From assembly GCA_904419785.1 (NCBI GenBank), contig CAJFSY010000013.1, forward strand, positions 1-51,652: 51,652 nt of DNA. The letters are read 5' to 3'. Below, one piece after another: positions 43,887 through 51,572 of the stretch. The notes below the pieces were generated by a model. It ran no database searches. It was not told the DNA's origin and saw only the letters and a list, made by a program, of their open reading frames with translations. The stretch's first letter is position 1, and each line of letters opens with the position of its first letter. The position numbers were made by a program, and so were the translations under genes. Source of the DNA: an uncultured Neglectibacter sp. Lineage in GTDB: Bacteria > Bacillota > Clostridia > Oscillospirales > Acutalibacteraceae.

Positions 43887-45542
43887 TTACGCTTTTAACG
43901 CAGCAGCTTCTTTGGAGCTCAATTCCTGGCCGATGTTCAAAATGTGGTCGCCGATACGTTCGAAGTCTGTAAGCATTTCCGAATAAAGCGTGCATGCTTC
44001 GTCGGAACAGGTGCCTTCCCGCAGGCGCACCATTTGGTTCTGCCGGTATTCCAGCGTCATATCGTCCATCTTTTGCTCCAGGTCCTCAATATCCTTTAAA
44101 GCTTCCGGGGGAAGTAAACTCATATCCCCCAGCGTGCGGATAGCCTGCAAGCTGGTGTCCCGCATAGCCTCAATTTCCTCTTTCGCCTTTTGAGAGAAGC
44201 CGATATGCTTTTGCTGCAGCAGCTGGGTGTATTCGCAAATATTCACCGCATGGTCGCCAATACGTTCCAGGTTGCTGGAAATCTTGAAGAAAGCGCTTAC
44301 TTGCTCTGAGTCGCGCTCGTTTGTCTCATAAACGATGATATGGGAGATATACCGGGATATCTGCTGGTTTAGATAGTCGATATATTCTTCGGTTTCTTCC
44401 ACCTGCTCCAGTCTGGAGGGAGTACCTTCCAAAACGGCCTGGAAGCTTGCGTCCACATTTTTCAGAACCATTTCCGCCATTCGGGCAAGCTCATGCTGTA
44501 CGCCGTTAAGCACAATAGCGGAAGTACCTACGTGATGTTCCGAAGAAAGGTCCACCGGCTTGATATAGAGCAGCTGGTGCTCGCCGCTTTCCGCAGCCTC
44601 GGTGGCCTTTTCGGGCAGGATGCGGGTGGCCAGTTTGGCAAGATATCCGCCAAAGGGCAGCAGGAGCAGCGTTGTGACAATGTTAAACAAGGTGTGCATA
44701 TTGGCGATCTGGGCCGAGGGGTTGTCCGGAGTCCAGCCGCTCACGAAAGAGGTGAGGGGTGTAAACATGCAAACCAAGGTAAACAAAATGGTACCGATCA
44801 CGTTGAACATCAAGTGGATGATGGTAGTACGCTTGGCGTTGCGGCTTGTACCGATAGAAGCCAGGATCGCGGTGATGCAGGTGCCGATGTTCTGGCCGAA
44901 CAGCACATAAACCGCGCTGGGCAGGCCAATGACTCCGCTGGTAGCCAACGCCTGCAAAATGCCCACCGAGGCCGAAGAGGACTGGATGATCGCCGTAAAC
45001 ACCGTACCTACCAGAATGCCCAGCAGAGGATTGCTGAACTGGGTCAGGAGATTGACGAACGTTTCCGATTCCCGCAGCGGCGCCATGGAAGAACTCATCA
45101 TATCCATGCCGATAAACAAGATGCCCAAACCGGCAATGATCTGTCCATAATAGCGGACAATAGCTTTCTTGGTGAACATGACCAGGACCACGCCGCAAAA
45201 GGCGAACAGGGGAGCGATGGCCCCAATGTCCAAAGCGATCAGCTGTCCGGTGATGGTGGTGCCGATATTGGCACCCATGATCACCCACACTGCCTGGCGC
45301 AGCGTCATCATGCGGGAGTTTACAAATCCCACCACCATAACCGTGATCGCGGAGGAGGACTGCACTACCGCGGTAATGCCGGCGCCTACGATCACACCCA
45401 AAATCGGGTTGGATGTAAGACGTTCCAAAATGCGTTTCATTCGGTTGCCGGCAGCGGCTTCCAAACCAGAACCCATCATCTGCATACCATACAGGAAGAG
45501 TCCTAAACCGCCCAGCAGCATCAATACGTTTGCGATTGACAT
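43887..45542 (-). CDS. Na+/phosphate symporter with C-terminal PhoU-like domain (NptA type)
   Basis: A 551-residue membrane protein. Two inverted repeats each hold the QSSSA motif (AVVQSSSAITVMVVGFVN near 60-77 and AIIQSSSASVGILQA near 190), as in NptA/SLC34 phosphate symporters, with eight or so spans up to about residue 310. The cytoplasmic C-terminus (about 340-551) is a helical PhoU-like domain (FFKISSNLERIGDHAVNICEY and SEMLTDFERIGDHILNIG). It imports phosphate with sodium, and the PhoU part probably regulates activity. The transcript starts about 225 bases upstream and has a short ORF and a terminator hairpin before the gene. Confidence 0.94.
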   Translation of the reverse strand: MSIANVLMLLGGLGLFLYGMQMMGSGLEAAAGNRMKRILERLTSNPILGVIVGAGITAVVQSSSAITVMVVGFVNSRMMTLRQAVWVIMGANIGTTITGQLIALDIGAIAPLFAFCGVVLVMFTKKAIVRYYGQIIAGLGILFIGMDMMSSSMAPLRESETFVNLLTQFSNPLLGILVGTVFTAIIQSSSASVGILQALATSGVIGLPSAVYVLFGQNIGTCITAILASIGTSRNAKRTTIIHLMFNVIGTILFTLVCMFTPLTSFVSGWTPDNPSAQIANMHTLFNIVTTLLLLPFGGYLAKLATRILPEKATEAAESGEHQLLYIKPVDLSSEHHVGTSAIVLNGVQHELARMAEMVLKNVDASFQAVLEGTPSRLEQVEETEEYIDYLNQQISRYISHIIVYETNERDSEQVSAFFKISSNLERIGDHAVNICEYTQLLQQKHIGFSQKAKEEIEAMRDTSLQAIRTLGDMSLLPPEALKDIEDLEQKMDDMTLEYRQNQMVRLREGTCSDEACTLYSEMLTDFERIGDHILNIGQELSSKEAAALKA

Positions 45543-45603
45543 ACCTCAATTTCCCCTTCTTTCTCAAGACTTTACCGGAAAGTGCCTTTCCCATGAGGCG
45601 GAT

Positions 45604-45659
45604 AAAAAAGAAAAGCACGACCGGCACCTGCTGCAAAAAGCAGCGGCGCTGGGCCGTGC
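45604..45659 (-). terminator. Leader terminator/attenuator before the Na/Pi symporter gene
   Basis: Minus-strand GCACGGCC pairs with GGTCGTGC (arms 45652-45659 and 45615-45622), with an inner GCTGC-TTTTT-GCAGC hairpin. It is followed by TTTTCTTTTTT (45614-45604). It lies 5 bases after the stop of the short ORF and about 60 bases before the symporter start. Confidence 0.8.
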
Positions 45660-45663
45660 AATG

Positions 45664-45729
45664 TTAATTTTTTATAAAGCCCCGTTGAGGGAGTCTGACC
45701 GCGGCGGTGCCTTTTCCGGCGTGATCCAT
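45664..45729 (-). CDS. 21-codon ORF, possible leader peptide
   Basis: ATG 45729 has AAGGAG 7 bases upstream and encodes a basic peptide beginning MDHAGKGTAAVRLPQ and ending GFIKN. An ATG six bases earlier (45735) has too short a spacing. The ORF lies between a strong promoter and a terminator hairpin in the leader of the phosphate symporter gene. This is the layout of an attenuation leader or of a small independent gene. No run of a single regulatory amino acid is present, so a classical amino-acid attenuator is unlikely. Confidence 0.5.
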   Translation of the reverse strand: MDHAGKGTAAVRLPQRGFIKN

Positions 45730-45774
45730 GACCATTCTCCTTGCATTTTTCCACATTTTTATTCCTATAGAACC

Positions 45775-45803
45775 ATTATACGGGGGAGTTGAAAAAATCA
45801 CAA
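45775..45803 (-). promoter_or_regulatory. Promoter of the leader ORF and Na/Pi symporter gene
   Basis: Minus-strand TTGTGA (45803-45798) and TATAAT (45780-45775), 17-base spacer. I see no clear Pho box. Confidence 0.85.
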
Positions 45804-45882
45804 GTTCTTTTTCTTTGATTTTACAAAGATTTAACGCAATCGATTTTACAGCCCGTTTTATAGGACTCTAAAGGATGAGAGG

Positions 45883-47013
45883 TCACAAAATGCCGTTGAG
45901 AACCGCGTATTCTGCCAGCAGCAGCGCCAACAACAGGATATTGCTGATTGTGAACCAAAGAAAGTATGTCCGACGTTTTTCAGGATATTCACGGGTCACC
46001 TGCTTATAGGAAATCAGGCTGGCCATAGAAGCAATCAGCGTTCCCAGCCCTCCGATATTGCAGCCGATGAGCAGGGCGTCCCATTCCTGGGTGAAACCAG
46101 AGAGCAGCAAGGCAGCCGGTACATTGCTGATTACCTGGCTTGCCAGCACAGATACAGCCGCCACCCTTCCTTCCAAAACAGAAACAAGGAAATTCTGAAA
46201 ACCGGAAATAGCGGATAAATTCCCAATAAACACAAAGAAAGCCACAAAGGTGCCCAACAGGGAATAATCCACTTTCCGCAGCAGTTTCCGGTCGCGGATG
46301 AAAAAGACCAGGAATACAGCCGCCGCGATAGCCAGGGGAGGGATGACGCTGAAGATTCCCAAAAGGCACAAGGCGAAACCTCCGGCACACCATCCCAGGT
46401 TCGCGGCGCTGCCCAGTTCCGCTTTGATGGGAAGCCGCTGTATAGAGCGGGAAGCTCTCAAAAATAGCATCCCCGTCAAGCACACCGCGGAAAGGGCCAC
46501 GTAGGGCAGCATAACACCGCAAAGTTGGAGAAACCCCATGCCGGAACGGGAATAAAGGTAAAGGTTCTGCGGATTGCCCATAGGGGTGAGCATGCTTCCA
46601 AGGTTGGCGGCCAAGGTCTGCATGGCAACCATGGGAACCACCAGTTCCTCTTGCTGGGCCAGTTTCAGCACAGCGATCCCAAAGGGGACAAAGGTGATCA
46701 GAGACACGTCGTTGGTAATGACCATACTGCACAGGAAAGGCAGGAACACCAGCACGGCAAGCATGGCCCTGCTGCCAGTGATCCTTTTCAGCAGAGCGCT
46801 TCCCATAAACTCGAAAAGGCCCTCCTTTTGAAAACCTTTCATGACCACCATCAACGCGAACAGCAGTGCTAACGTGTCCCAGTCGATATAGGAAAGATAA
46901 TCCGGGCTGGGTGGGACAAAAAACGCGGACACCACTGCCAAGCAAATGGCTACCGAAAGCACAACTTCCCCTTTGATGAAGCGTCCGGCCCGGCCTGCCA
47001 GTTGCCGTATCAC
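45883..47013 (-). CDS. SLC13/ArsB-type anion permease
   Basis: A 376-residue transporter with about ten membrane spans. DWDTLALLFALMVVMKGFQK, the NDVSLITFVPF loop and ANLGSMLTPMGNPQNLYLY are typical of the ion transporter superfamily that includes ArsB and citrate/dicarboxylate carriers; the paired NDV and GNPQN hairpins form the usual anion site. The GTG start overlaps the nucleoside hydrolase stop by 4 bases (GTGA). Cargo is not readable. The operon partner suggests an anion linked to nucleoside or ribose use, but arsenite, sulfate or dicarboxylate are alternatives. Length is somewhat below the family's usual 400-430. Confidence 0.85.
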   Translation of the reverse strand: MIRQLAGRAGRFIKGEVVLSVAICLAVVSAFFVPPSPDYLSYIDWDTLALLFALMVVMKGFQKEGLFEFMGSALLKRITGSRAMLAVLVFLPFLCSMVITNDVSLITFVPFGIAVLKLAQQEELVVPMVAMQTLAANLGSMLTPMGNPQNLYLYSRSGMGFLQLCGVMLPYVALSAVCLTGMLFLRASRSIQRLPIKAELGSAANLGWCAGGFALCLLGIFSVIPPLAIAAAVFLVFFIRDRKLLRKVDYSLLGTFVAFFVFIGNLSAISGFQNFLVSVLEGRVAAVSVLASQVISNVPAALLLSGFTQEWDALLIGCNIGGLGTLIASMASLISYKQVTREYPEKRRTYFLWFTISNILLLALLLAEYAVLNGIL

Positions 47014-47954
47014 TGCTTGTCCCCTCCCAAGGAGGTGATTTTCTGGAACAAATCTTCGAACAGCTCGTCACGGTTGATGTGGTATACATATTTGATGGGA
47101 TGCCGTGTCTTGTCAAAGCTGTAATGGTGGTCATATTGGAAGATGGGGCTGGGCTCTAAACGGTCCGCCATAAAGCGTCCGCCCATCAGCCAGGCAACGG
47201 CGGTCACGTCCCAGATGGGACGGCTCCAGCAAGGGCCGGCGCCCCATGCTTCTTGTGATTCCTCCACTAAAGTGACCAGATAGTCGCACAAAGGGCTTTT
47301 GCCCCATAAGTACAGCCGAAGTTCAGGGTCGCTGACCCGGAAAGCGGAAACCACCCCTTGGCAGGGAAGCTGAACGATGGCGGCGCCGCTGTCGAAAAGC
47401 ACCCTGTCGGCGGCCACGTCCTGCTGGGCGTTGAACTCCCGATTGTCGGGCCAATCCCAAGCGTTGCCGCCCAGCCATACCAGCACGATCTTGTCAGCGA
47501 TGGAAGGTTCCAGCAGCAAGGCAGAGGCGATGTTGGTGAGAGCTCCAATGGCAACCACATATAAAGGATTTTCCGGGGAGTAGTCCAAAGCGCGCTTGGC
47601 TAAATCTTCCGCGGCAGGAGAGCGAACAGGCGTTGTTTCGTTGGGAAGATAGTCGGGAGAGCCTTGAAACACTACCTCTTTATAGTGGGAGAGCTGGGCG
47701 AGCTCCAGCAGTTTCAAAATCTCTTCATAGCTTTTTTGCATACCGTCCGCAGGGCCGGTAGAGTTCTCGTTAAAGAAGGGCGCGGCGTAAATGGCTTTTA
47801 CCCGCAAGTTTTCGGTGGAGGCCAGCAGATAGGCCAGGGCGAACTGATCGTCCACCTCGTTGGCGGTATCCGTATCCAAGACCACATCTACGGGCCTTTT
47901 TGGGGCTTCCAGCTTTTTCAGCAGGGAAGCCAAATCATAGGTTTTCTGAGACAT
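47010..47954 (-). CDS. Nucleoside hydrolase (inosine-uridine type)
   Basis: A 314-residue enzyme that splits N-glycosidic bonds of ribonucleosides to base and ribose. The calcium/ribose site appears as VVLDTDTANEVDDQFALAYL, the family signature with spaced aspartates. ALTNIASALLLEP and DVTAVAWLMG follow as in IU-nucleoside hydrolases, with the C-terminal catalytic Asp region WDVTAV. ATG 47954 has AGGAG 7 bases upstream; an earlier in-frame ATG at 47984 lacks one. It is first in an operon with the permease downstream. Confidence 0.92.
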   Translation of the reverse strand: MSQKTYDLASLLKKLEAPKRPVDVVLDTDTANEVDDQFALAYLLASTENLRVKAIYAAPFFNENSTGPADGMQKSYEEILKLLELAQLSHYKEVVFQGSPDYLPNETTPVRSPAAEDLAKRALDYSPENPLYVVAIGALTNIASALLLEPSIADKIVLVWLGGNAWDWPDNREFNAQQDVAADRVLFDSGAAIVQLPCQGVVSAFRVSDPELRLYLWGKSPLCDYLVTLVEESQEAWGAGPCWSRPIWDVTAVAWLMGGRFMADRLEPSPIFQYDHHYSFDKTRHPIKYVYHINRDELFEDLFQKITSLGGDKQ

Positions 47955-47984
47955 TGCGAATCTCCTCTCAAGATATTCCCTCAT

Positions 47985-48197
47985 TCAGGGTATTGCGCTG
48001 TAAACCTGCGTAATGGTACCTGTTAAGTGTTTCGGCATCCAACAGGTTGTTTCTTCGAACATTGTACCACGGCTGTATTGTTCCGTCTACTGCCGTGAAA
48101 TGAAAACATGGAAAAAGCCGGCTGACCTTTTCTTTGCCGTACAAAGAAAGTGCCACGGGGAAAACCCGTGGCACGCTGCGATCAAATGATGTGTTTC
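47985..48197 (-). other. Leader of the nucleoside hydrolase operon plus hairpin
   Basis: On the minus strand TACAAT preceded by TGG (extended -10, near 48060-48070) probably starts the transcript, giving a leader of about 100 bases with the 7-pair stem ACCTGTT/AACAGGT. I cannot match it to a known riboswitch. Further up, TGCCACGGG (48151-48159) pairs with CCCGTGGCA (48165-48173), a terminator-like hairpin for the 47-aa ORF with only a weak T-run. Confidence 0.45.
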
Positions 48198-48341
48198 TTA
48201 CAGGTGATATTCCATTGGATAGGTGAGATAGCAATGGGGCTCCAGCTGGTCGCAAGTCACATAACCGGCAGGAGCTGTGAGCAACGTGGGAATGCGGTTG
48301 ACAATGGTAGCGCAGGTGTGCTCTACCTTGATTTTTTCCAT
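48198..48341 (-). CDS. 47-aa ORF resembling the C-terminus of DapB-like dehydrogenases
   Basis: ATG 48341 has a near-perfect AAAGGAGG 9 bases upstream. The peptide starts [18 protein letters not shown], continues [15 protein letters not shown] and ends YPMEYHL. The segment [15 protein letters not shown] resembles the C-terminal strand-turn of dihydrodipicolinate-reductase-like and diaminopentanoate-dehydrogenase-like proteins (NxIPxxxxAxPG). Three cysteines are present. It stands alone, with a hairpin after it. It is either a genuine small protein, because the ribosome binding site is so good, or a trimmed relic that kept its signal. Confidence 0.6.
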   Translation of the reverse strand: MEKIKVEHTCATIVNRIPTLLTAPAGYVTCDQLEPHCYLTYPMEYHL

Positions 48342-48388
48342 TTAGAAATCCTCCTTTATTATATTCGAGAGTTACTGTTTACCATTCG

Positions 48389-48404
48389 AAGGGAACCTTC
48401 CCTT
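48389..48404. promoter_or_regulatory. 7-2-7 palindrome upstream of the 47-aa ORF
   Basis: AAGGGAACCTTCCCTT is perfectly symmetric and lies about 48 bases before the ATG. It is a candidate operator. Confidence 0.4.
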
Positions 48405-48462
48405 TTCTTTCGCGCAAACTCAGTGTAACCCCCCGTAGAGGAAAGATAAAACCTGTAAACTT

Positions 48463-48501
48463 AAAAAAGCAAAACCACTGTGCAGAAGCGGTTTTGCTTT
48501 T
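48463..48501. terminator. Bidirectional terminator of the ABC operon
   Basis: AAAAGCAAAACC (to 48476) pairs with GGTTTTGCTTTT (from 48490); both strands have T-rich tails. Confidence 0.88.
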
Positions 48502-48550
48502 CCTGGCTTATAGGGATATTTGGAAATTCAAATAGGATGCAGATGACAAT

Positions 48551-49336
48551 TTATTTCAGAAGCATTTCATAGGTAAAACGGCCCATGGATTTTTTCAGCA
48601 GGAGCCCTGCCAAAACAGCGCATAGCCCTCCTAAGCCAAGCAGAATCCAAAGGTTCAGCAGAAGGATTCCGGAAAACTGCCCCACGATCAAAAGCAGGAT
48701 GGGGATGATGAGATAAACAGCGGCCTGTTGTGATTCTTCCACACTTTTGGCTTTGGCGGACCCTTTGACGATCAGCGTTACTGCGATAAGGGAAATGGCG
48801 GGGGACACCAGCAGCATAATGATCACCCAGTTGACGCTTGGCAGTATAAACTGCCCCATCAGGAAAAAGAGTTCCGCTTCTAAAACCAGCAGCATGGAAC
48901 AGAAGGAAATAAAAGAAACCAGCATGCTTAAAAGAAACGCGGATAAAACTTTTGCTTGAAAAATCTGCTTGAGGGTAAGAGGGCAATAGAGAAGCGTTTC
49001 CAAAGTATGGCGTTCCTTTTCTCCTACAAAGGCGCTGGCGGCCATGATGGAGGCGGTCATAATGGGGATCATGAGAAAAAATATCGGCATAATGTAGTTC
49101 AATACCAGATTTATAACGGTGAGTTCCAAGCTTTCCCACCGTGCGGAAGGAGGCAGCAGTTCCAGAAGTTTTACAACATCGGGGTCGTCTGGCACAAAAT
49201 GGACGCAGACCACAAAAATGCTGGGAAACACCATGGTGAGAATGATTGGCACAATCAAGATGGCTGAAAAGTACCGTTTGTTAGTTACGATACTGCGAAA
49301 ATCCTTTTGGATAATGGCGCACATAGCGGGCTTCAT
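48551..49336 (-). CDS. ABC-2 type permease subunit
   Basis: A 261-residue membrane protein with six spans. The N-terminal start (MKPAMCAIIQKDFRSIVTNKR) is the usual cytoplasmic lead-in of ABC-2 permeases, followed by a first span, an outer loop, and the conserved AASAFVGEKERHTLETLLYCP coupling region. It pairs with the ATPase directly upstream, which it overlaps by 4 bases. NatB-like sodium or drug exporters and peptide exporters share this shape, so cargo is unknown. Confidence 0.9.
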   Translation of the reverse strand: MKPAMCAIIQKDFRSIVTNKRYFSAILIVPIILTMVFPSIFVVCVHFVPDDPDVVKLLELLPPSARWESLELTVINLVLNYIMPIFFLMIPIMTASIMAASAFVGEKERHTLETLLYCPLTLKQIFQAKVLSAFLLSMLVSFISFCSMLLVLEAELFFLMGQFILPSVNWVIIMLLVSPAISLIAVTLIVKGSAKAKSVEESQQAAVYLIIPILLLIVGQFSGILLLNLWILLGLGGLCAVLAGLLLKKSMGRFTYEMLLK

Positions 49337-50247
49337 TTTACCTCCTCCTTCCCTTTGGAGGTAAGCGCGAAATAAATTTCCTCCAAGCTGGGGTCTATGG
49401 TGTTTACGGCGTAGATATCCCCGCCGGATGCGGCGATTTCCCGTATCAACTGGGGAATCTCCTGCTCCGATTGAATTTGTGTTTCAAATATGCCGGCTTC
49501 TGTTTGGCGGAAGGGAAGCCCTTCGGGCAGGCCGGCTGCCCGTATGCGGAGGATAGTGGAAGAAAACACTTTTCTCCGTAACTCTTCCAGTGTCCCGGAA
49601 GCTAAAAGGTAGCCTTCCTCCAAGAGGCCGTAGCGGGTACAGATTTCTTGGGCGTACCTCAGCTGGTGCGTGCATAAGAACACGGTGATGCCTTCTTGCT
49701 TTGCCAGATTGTGAATCATTTGGTTGACGTTTTGGGCGCTTTCCGGGTCCAGGCCGGAAGTGGGTTCGTCCAAAAAAAGAATCCTTGGGCGATGGAGCAA
49801 CGCCCGCGCCAGAGAAAGACGCTGCCGCATACCGGTGGAGTATGCTGCCAGCTTCCTGTCTTTCGCTTCTTCAAGCCCCAGCTGATTCAGCAAGGTTTCA
49901 GCCCGATGGATGCTTTCTGTACGGTTCAGTCCGAAAAGAGAAGCGTAAAACAGCAGGTTTTCCAGGCCGGTCAGCTGGTCGTACATTTGCGCGTGTTCCG
50001 TCACAATTCCAGAAAGGGCATGGGTTTTTTCAGGTTCCGTCTGAGGATTTGTGTCAAAAACGGCGCAGGTGCCGCCGGATGGCGTAAGCACCCCGGTGAG
50101 AAGCTTTACCGTGGTAGTCTTTCCGGCGCCGTTGGGTCCTAAAAAGCCGAATACTTCTCCGGGGGCCAGGGAAAGTGAGATTCTTTTCAAAGCTTCTTTC
50201 CCGCCTGGATATGTTTTGGACAGTTTTTGAATAGAAACCGCTTGCAT
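49333..50247 (-). CDS. ABC transporter ATP-binding protein
   Basis: A 304-residue ATPase. Walker A GPNGAGKTTTVKL, Q-loop region GIVTEHAQMYDQLTG, signature YSTGMRQRLSLARAL, Walker B ILFLDEPTSGLD and switch His in FLCTHQLRYA are all present. The C-terminal extension (about 215-304) is typical of DrrA/NatA-type exporters. AAGGAGG lies within the end of the 33-aa ORF. It powers the downstream ABC-2 permease. Confidence 0.95.
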   Translation of the reverse strand: MQAVSIQKLSKTYPGGKEALKRISLSLAPGEVFGFLGPNGAGKTTTVKLLTGVLTPSGGTCAVFDTNPQTEPEKTHALSGIVTEHAQMYDQLTGLENLLFYASLFGLNRTESIHRAETLLNQLGLEEAKDRKLAAYSTGMRQRLSLARALLHRPRILFLDEPTSGLDPESAQNVNQMIHNLAKQEGITVFLCTHQLRYAQEICTRYGLLEEGYLLASGTLEELRRKVFSSTILRIRAAGLPEGLPFRQTEAGIFETQIQSEQEIPQLIREIAASGGDIYAVNTIDPSLEEIYFALTSKGKEEVK

Positions 50248-50349
50248 TTAATTTTCCTCCTTGGCAGCTTTTGTTTGGCCGGCCATGGAGCAACCGCGAA
50301 AAAATCCCGTCAAAAGCTCCAAAACAGCATTTTGATATACATCCTTCAT
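50248..50349 (-). CDS. 33-aa ORF heading the ABC exporter operon
   Basis: ATG 50349 has GAGGTGA 6 bases upstream and lies 21 bases after the -10 box. The peptide begins MKDVYQNAVLELLTGFFR, has one Cys in GCSMAGQ and ends KAAKEEN. The stop codon is immediately followed by the ATPase ATG. It could be a short amphipathic peptide exported by, or immune-regulated through, the transporter, or a coupling ORF that controls ATPase translation. No double-glycine leader is seen. Family not recognised. Confidence 0.6.
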   Translation of the reverse strand: MKDVYQNAVLELLTGFFRGCSMAGQTKAAKEEN

Positions 50350-50369
50350 AATGTTCACCTCGTGCTTGT

Positions 50370-50401
50370 ATTATACGGAAATCCACTGGTAAACACAATG
50401 G
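50370..50401 (-). promoter_or_regulatory. Promoter and dyad of the ABC operon
   Basis: Minus-strand TTGTGT (50398-50393) and TATAAT (50375-50370), 17-base spacer. CCACTG (50383-50388) and CAATGG (50396-50401) form an inverted repeat over the -35 and spacer, a likely operator. Confidence 0.75.
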
Positions 50402-50732
50402 ATAAGTAATCGGCTTTTAATAAATAAATTTGCTCACATGAAATCTCTTTTTATAGGATTTAAGAAGTAAAATAAAACTTTTATTTCGCAAATTCATCAA
50501 AATAAAATTAAAAGTGACAACTTCTATTTCCTATGGTATAATTTATGAAATTTAGCCATGAATTTTCGCGCGAAAGGGACTAGAGCTGTTCAACCATATC
50601 ATTGGAGCGTAACAATCAGCAGTTTGCGGTCACGCAAACTTACCTGTCCCCCTATGGGAGTTCGGGCATAGGGGGAATGAAAGGAATGACGGAATGGTAC
50701 ACAGATAAAAGATAGTCACGCTATGAATTTCA
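50402..50732 (+). other. AT-rich region with a promoter and two strong RNA hairpins
   Basis: GTGACA and TATAAT (about 50513-50541, 17-base spacer) could start a transcript running right. It would contain AGTTTGCG-GTCA-CGCAAACT (50621-50640) and CCCCCTATG / CATAGGGGG (50648-50656 with 50667-50675), both perfect stems. No T-run or ORF follows. It could be a small RNA, a leader or part of a mobile element. I cannot match a known family. Confidence 0.4.
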
Positions 50733-50761
50733 TTGAATGGTTGAATTTCAACTGATATAAT
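50733..50761 (+). promoter_or_regulatory. Promoter of the AT-rich CPBP gene with central palindrome
   Basis: TTGAAT (50733-50738) and TATAAT (50756-50761), 17-base spacer. GTTGAA-T-TTCAAC (50740-50752) is a perfect 6-1-6 palindrome in the spacer, a likely repressor site. Confidence 0.75.
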
Positions 50762-50810
50762 GTGAGTATAGAAATCGACAAATTAGAATTTGAAAAGGAG
50801 ATATACTGAA

Positions 50811-51548
50811 TTGGATACTAAACGGTTAGCAAAATTTCTTATAATTACATTTGTTATTACAGGGATAGCCTGGTCTGGACTTGCTGTGTTAACAAGTTTA
50901 AATATTATCCCATTTTCGCATCCTTTAGGCACTATTTTACATATTATAGGAGGATTCGGACCGACAATAGCAACTTTCTTTGTCTTAGAAGAAAAAAACA
51001 CGGTTAAATCTATATTACATTTTATTTTTGGCTACAGAAAGAAATCATTGATTTTTTTGTTTTTATTTTCTATTTTTGAAATACTGACAATAGGTTTATC
51101 GTCAAGGGAATTTAATTCCGCATTACCATGGTATTTGATGCCTTTAATCTTTCTTCAAGCAACATTTATATATGGCGGCGAAGAAGAATTAGGTTGGAGA
51201 GGTGTTATGCAGCCTTTATTAGAGGAAAAATTGAATTTCCCTATAGCCACAATCATTACGGGTGTTGTGTGGGGAATTTGGCATATTCCCCTTTGGTTTG
51301 TAAATGGCTCATCGCAACAAAATATGCCATTTCTCTTTTTCTTAGCGTTAGCTGTTATACTGAGCTTTTGGCTGGCGACAATTTACAAAAAAACGAAATG
51401 TGTTTTTGCTTGTAGTGTTTTTCATGGATTGACAAATACTCTTTTGTCTGTATTTATAATTAAAGTGAATGTTCTATTGGTAATAGGACTGATTGCTATG
51501 CTTGTATATTCAATATATTTATGGTATTGTGGAGAAGCAAAACAATAA
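50811..51548 (+). CDS. CPBP intramembrane metalloprotease, low-GC
   Basis: A 245-residue protein with about seven membrane spans and the CPBP motifs GGEEELGWRGVMQPLL (two Glu and Arg), WGIWHIPLWF (zinc His) and FHGLTN. TTG 50811 is the start with AAAGGAG 10 bases upstream. Codons are strongly A/T-biased, unlike every gene up to 50.3 kb including the other CPBP gene in the window, so it is probably horizontally acquired. CPBP proteins of this class are often linked to bacteriocin self-immunity or peptide processing. The target is unknown. Confidence 0.9.
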   Translation: MDTKRLAKFLIITFVITGIAWSGLAVLTSLNIIPFSHPLGTILHIIGGFGPTIATFFVLEEKNTVKSILHFIFGYRKKSLIFLFLFSIFEILTIGLSSREFNSALPWYLMPLIFLQATFIYGGEEELGWRGVMQPLLEEKLNFPIATIITGVVWGIWHIPLWFVNGSSQQNMPFLFFLALAVILSFWLATIYKKTKCVFACSVFHGLTNTLLSVFIIKVNVLLVIGLIAMLVYSIYLWYCGEAKQ

Positions 51549-51572
51549 ATTCTAATTTGATGAGGTGTAATT

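Noticed and set aside
44493-45506. Plus-strand frame opposite the Na/Pi symporter gene
   Set aside because: Composition (Gln, His, Asp, Gly) typical of an antisense shadow; the minus frame has two QSSSA motifs and PhoU repeats.
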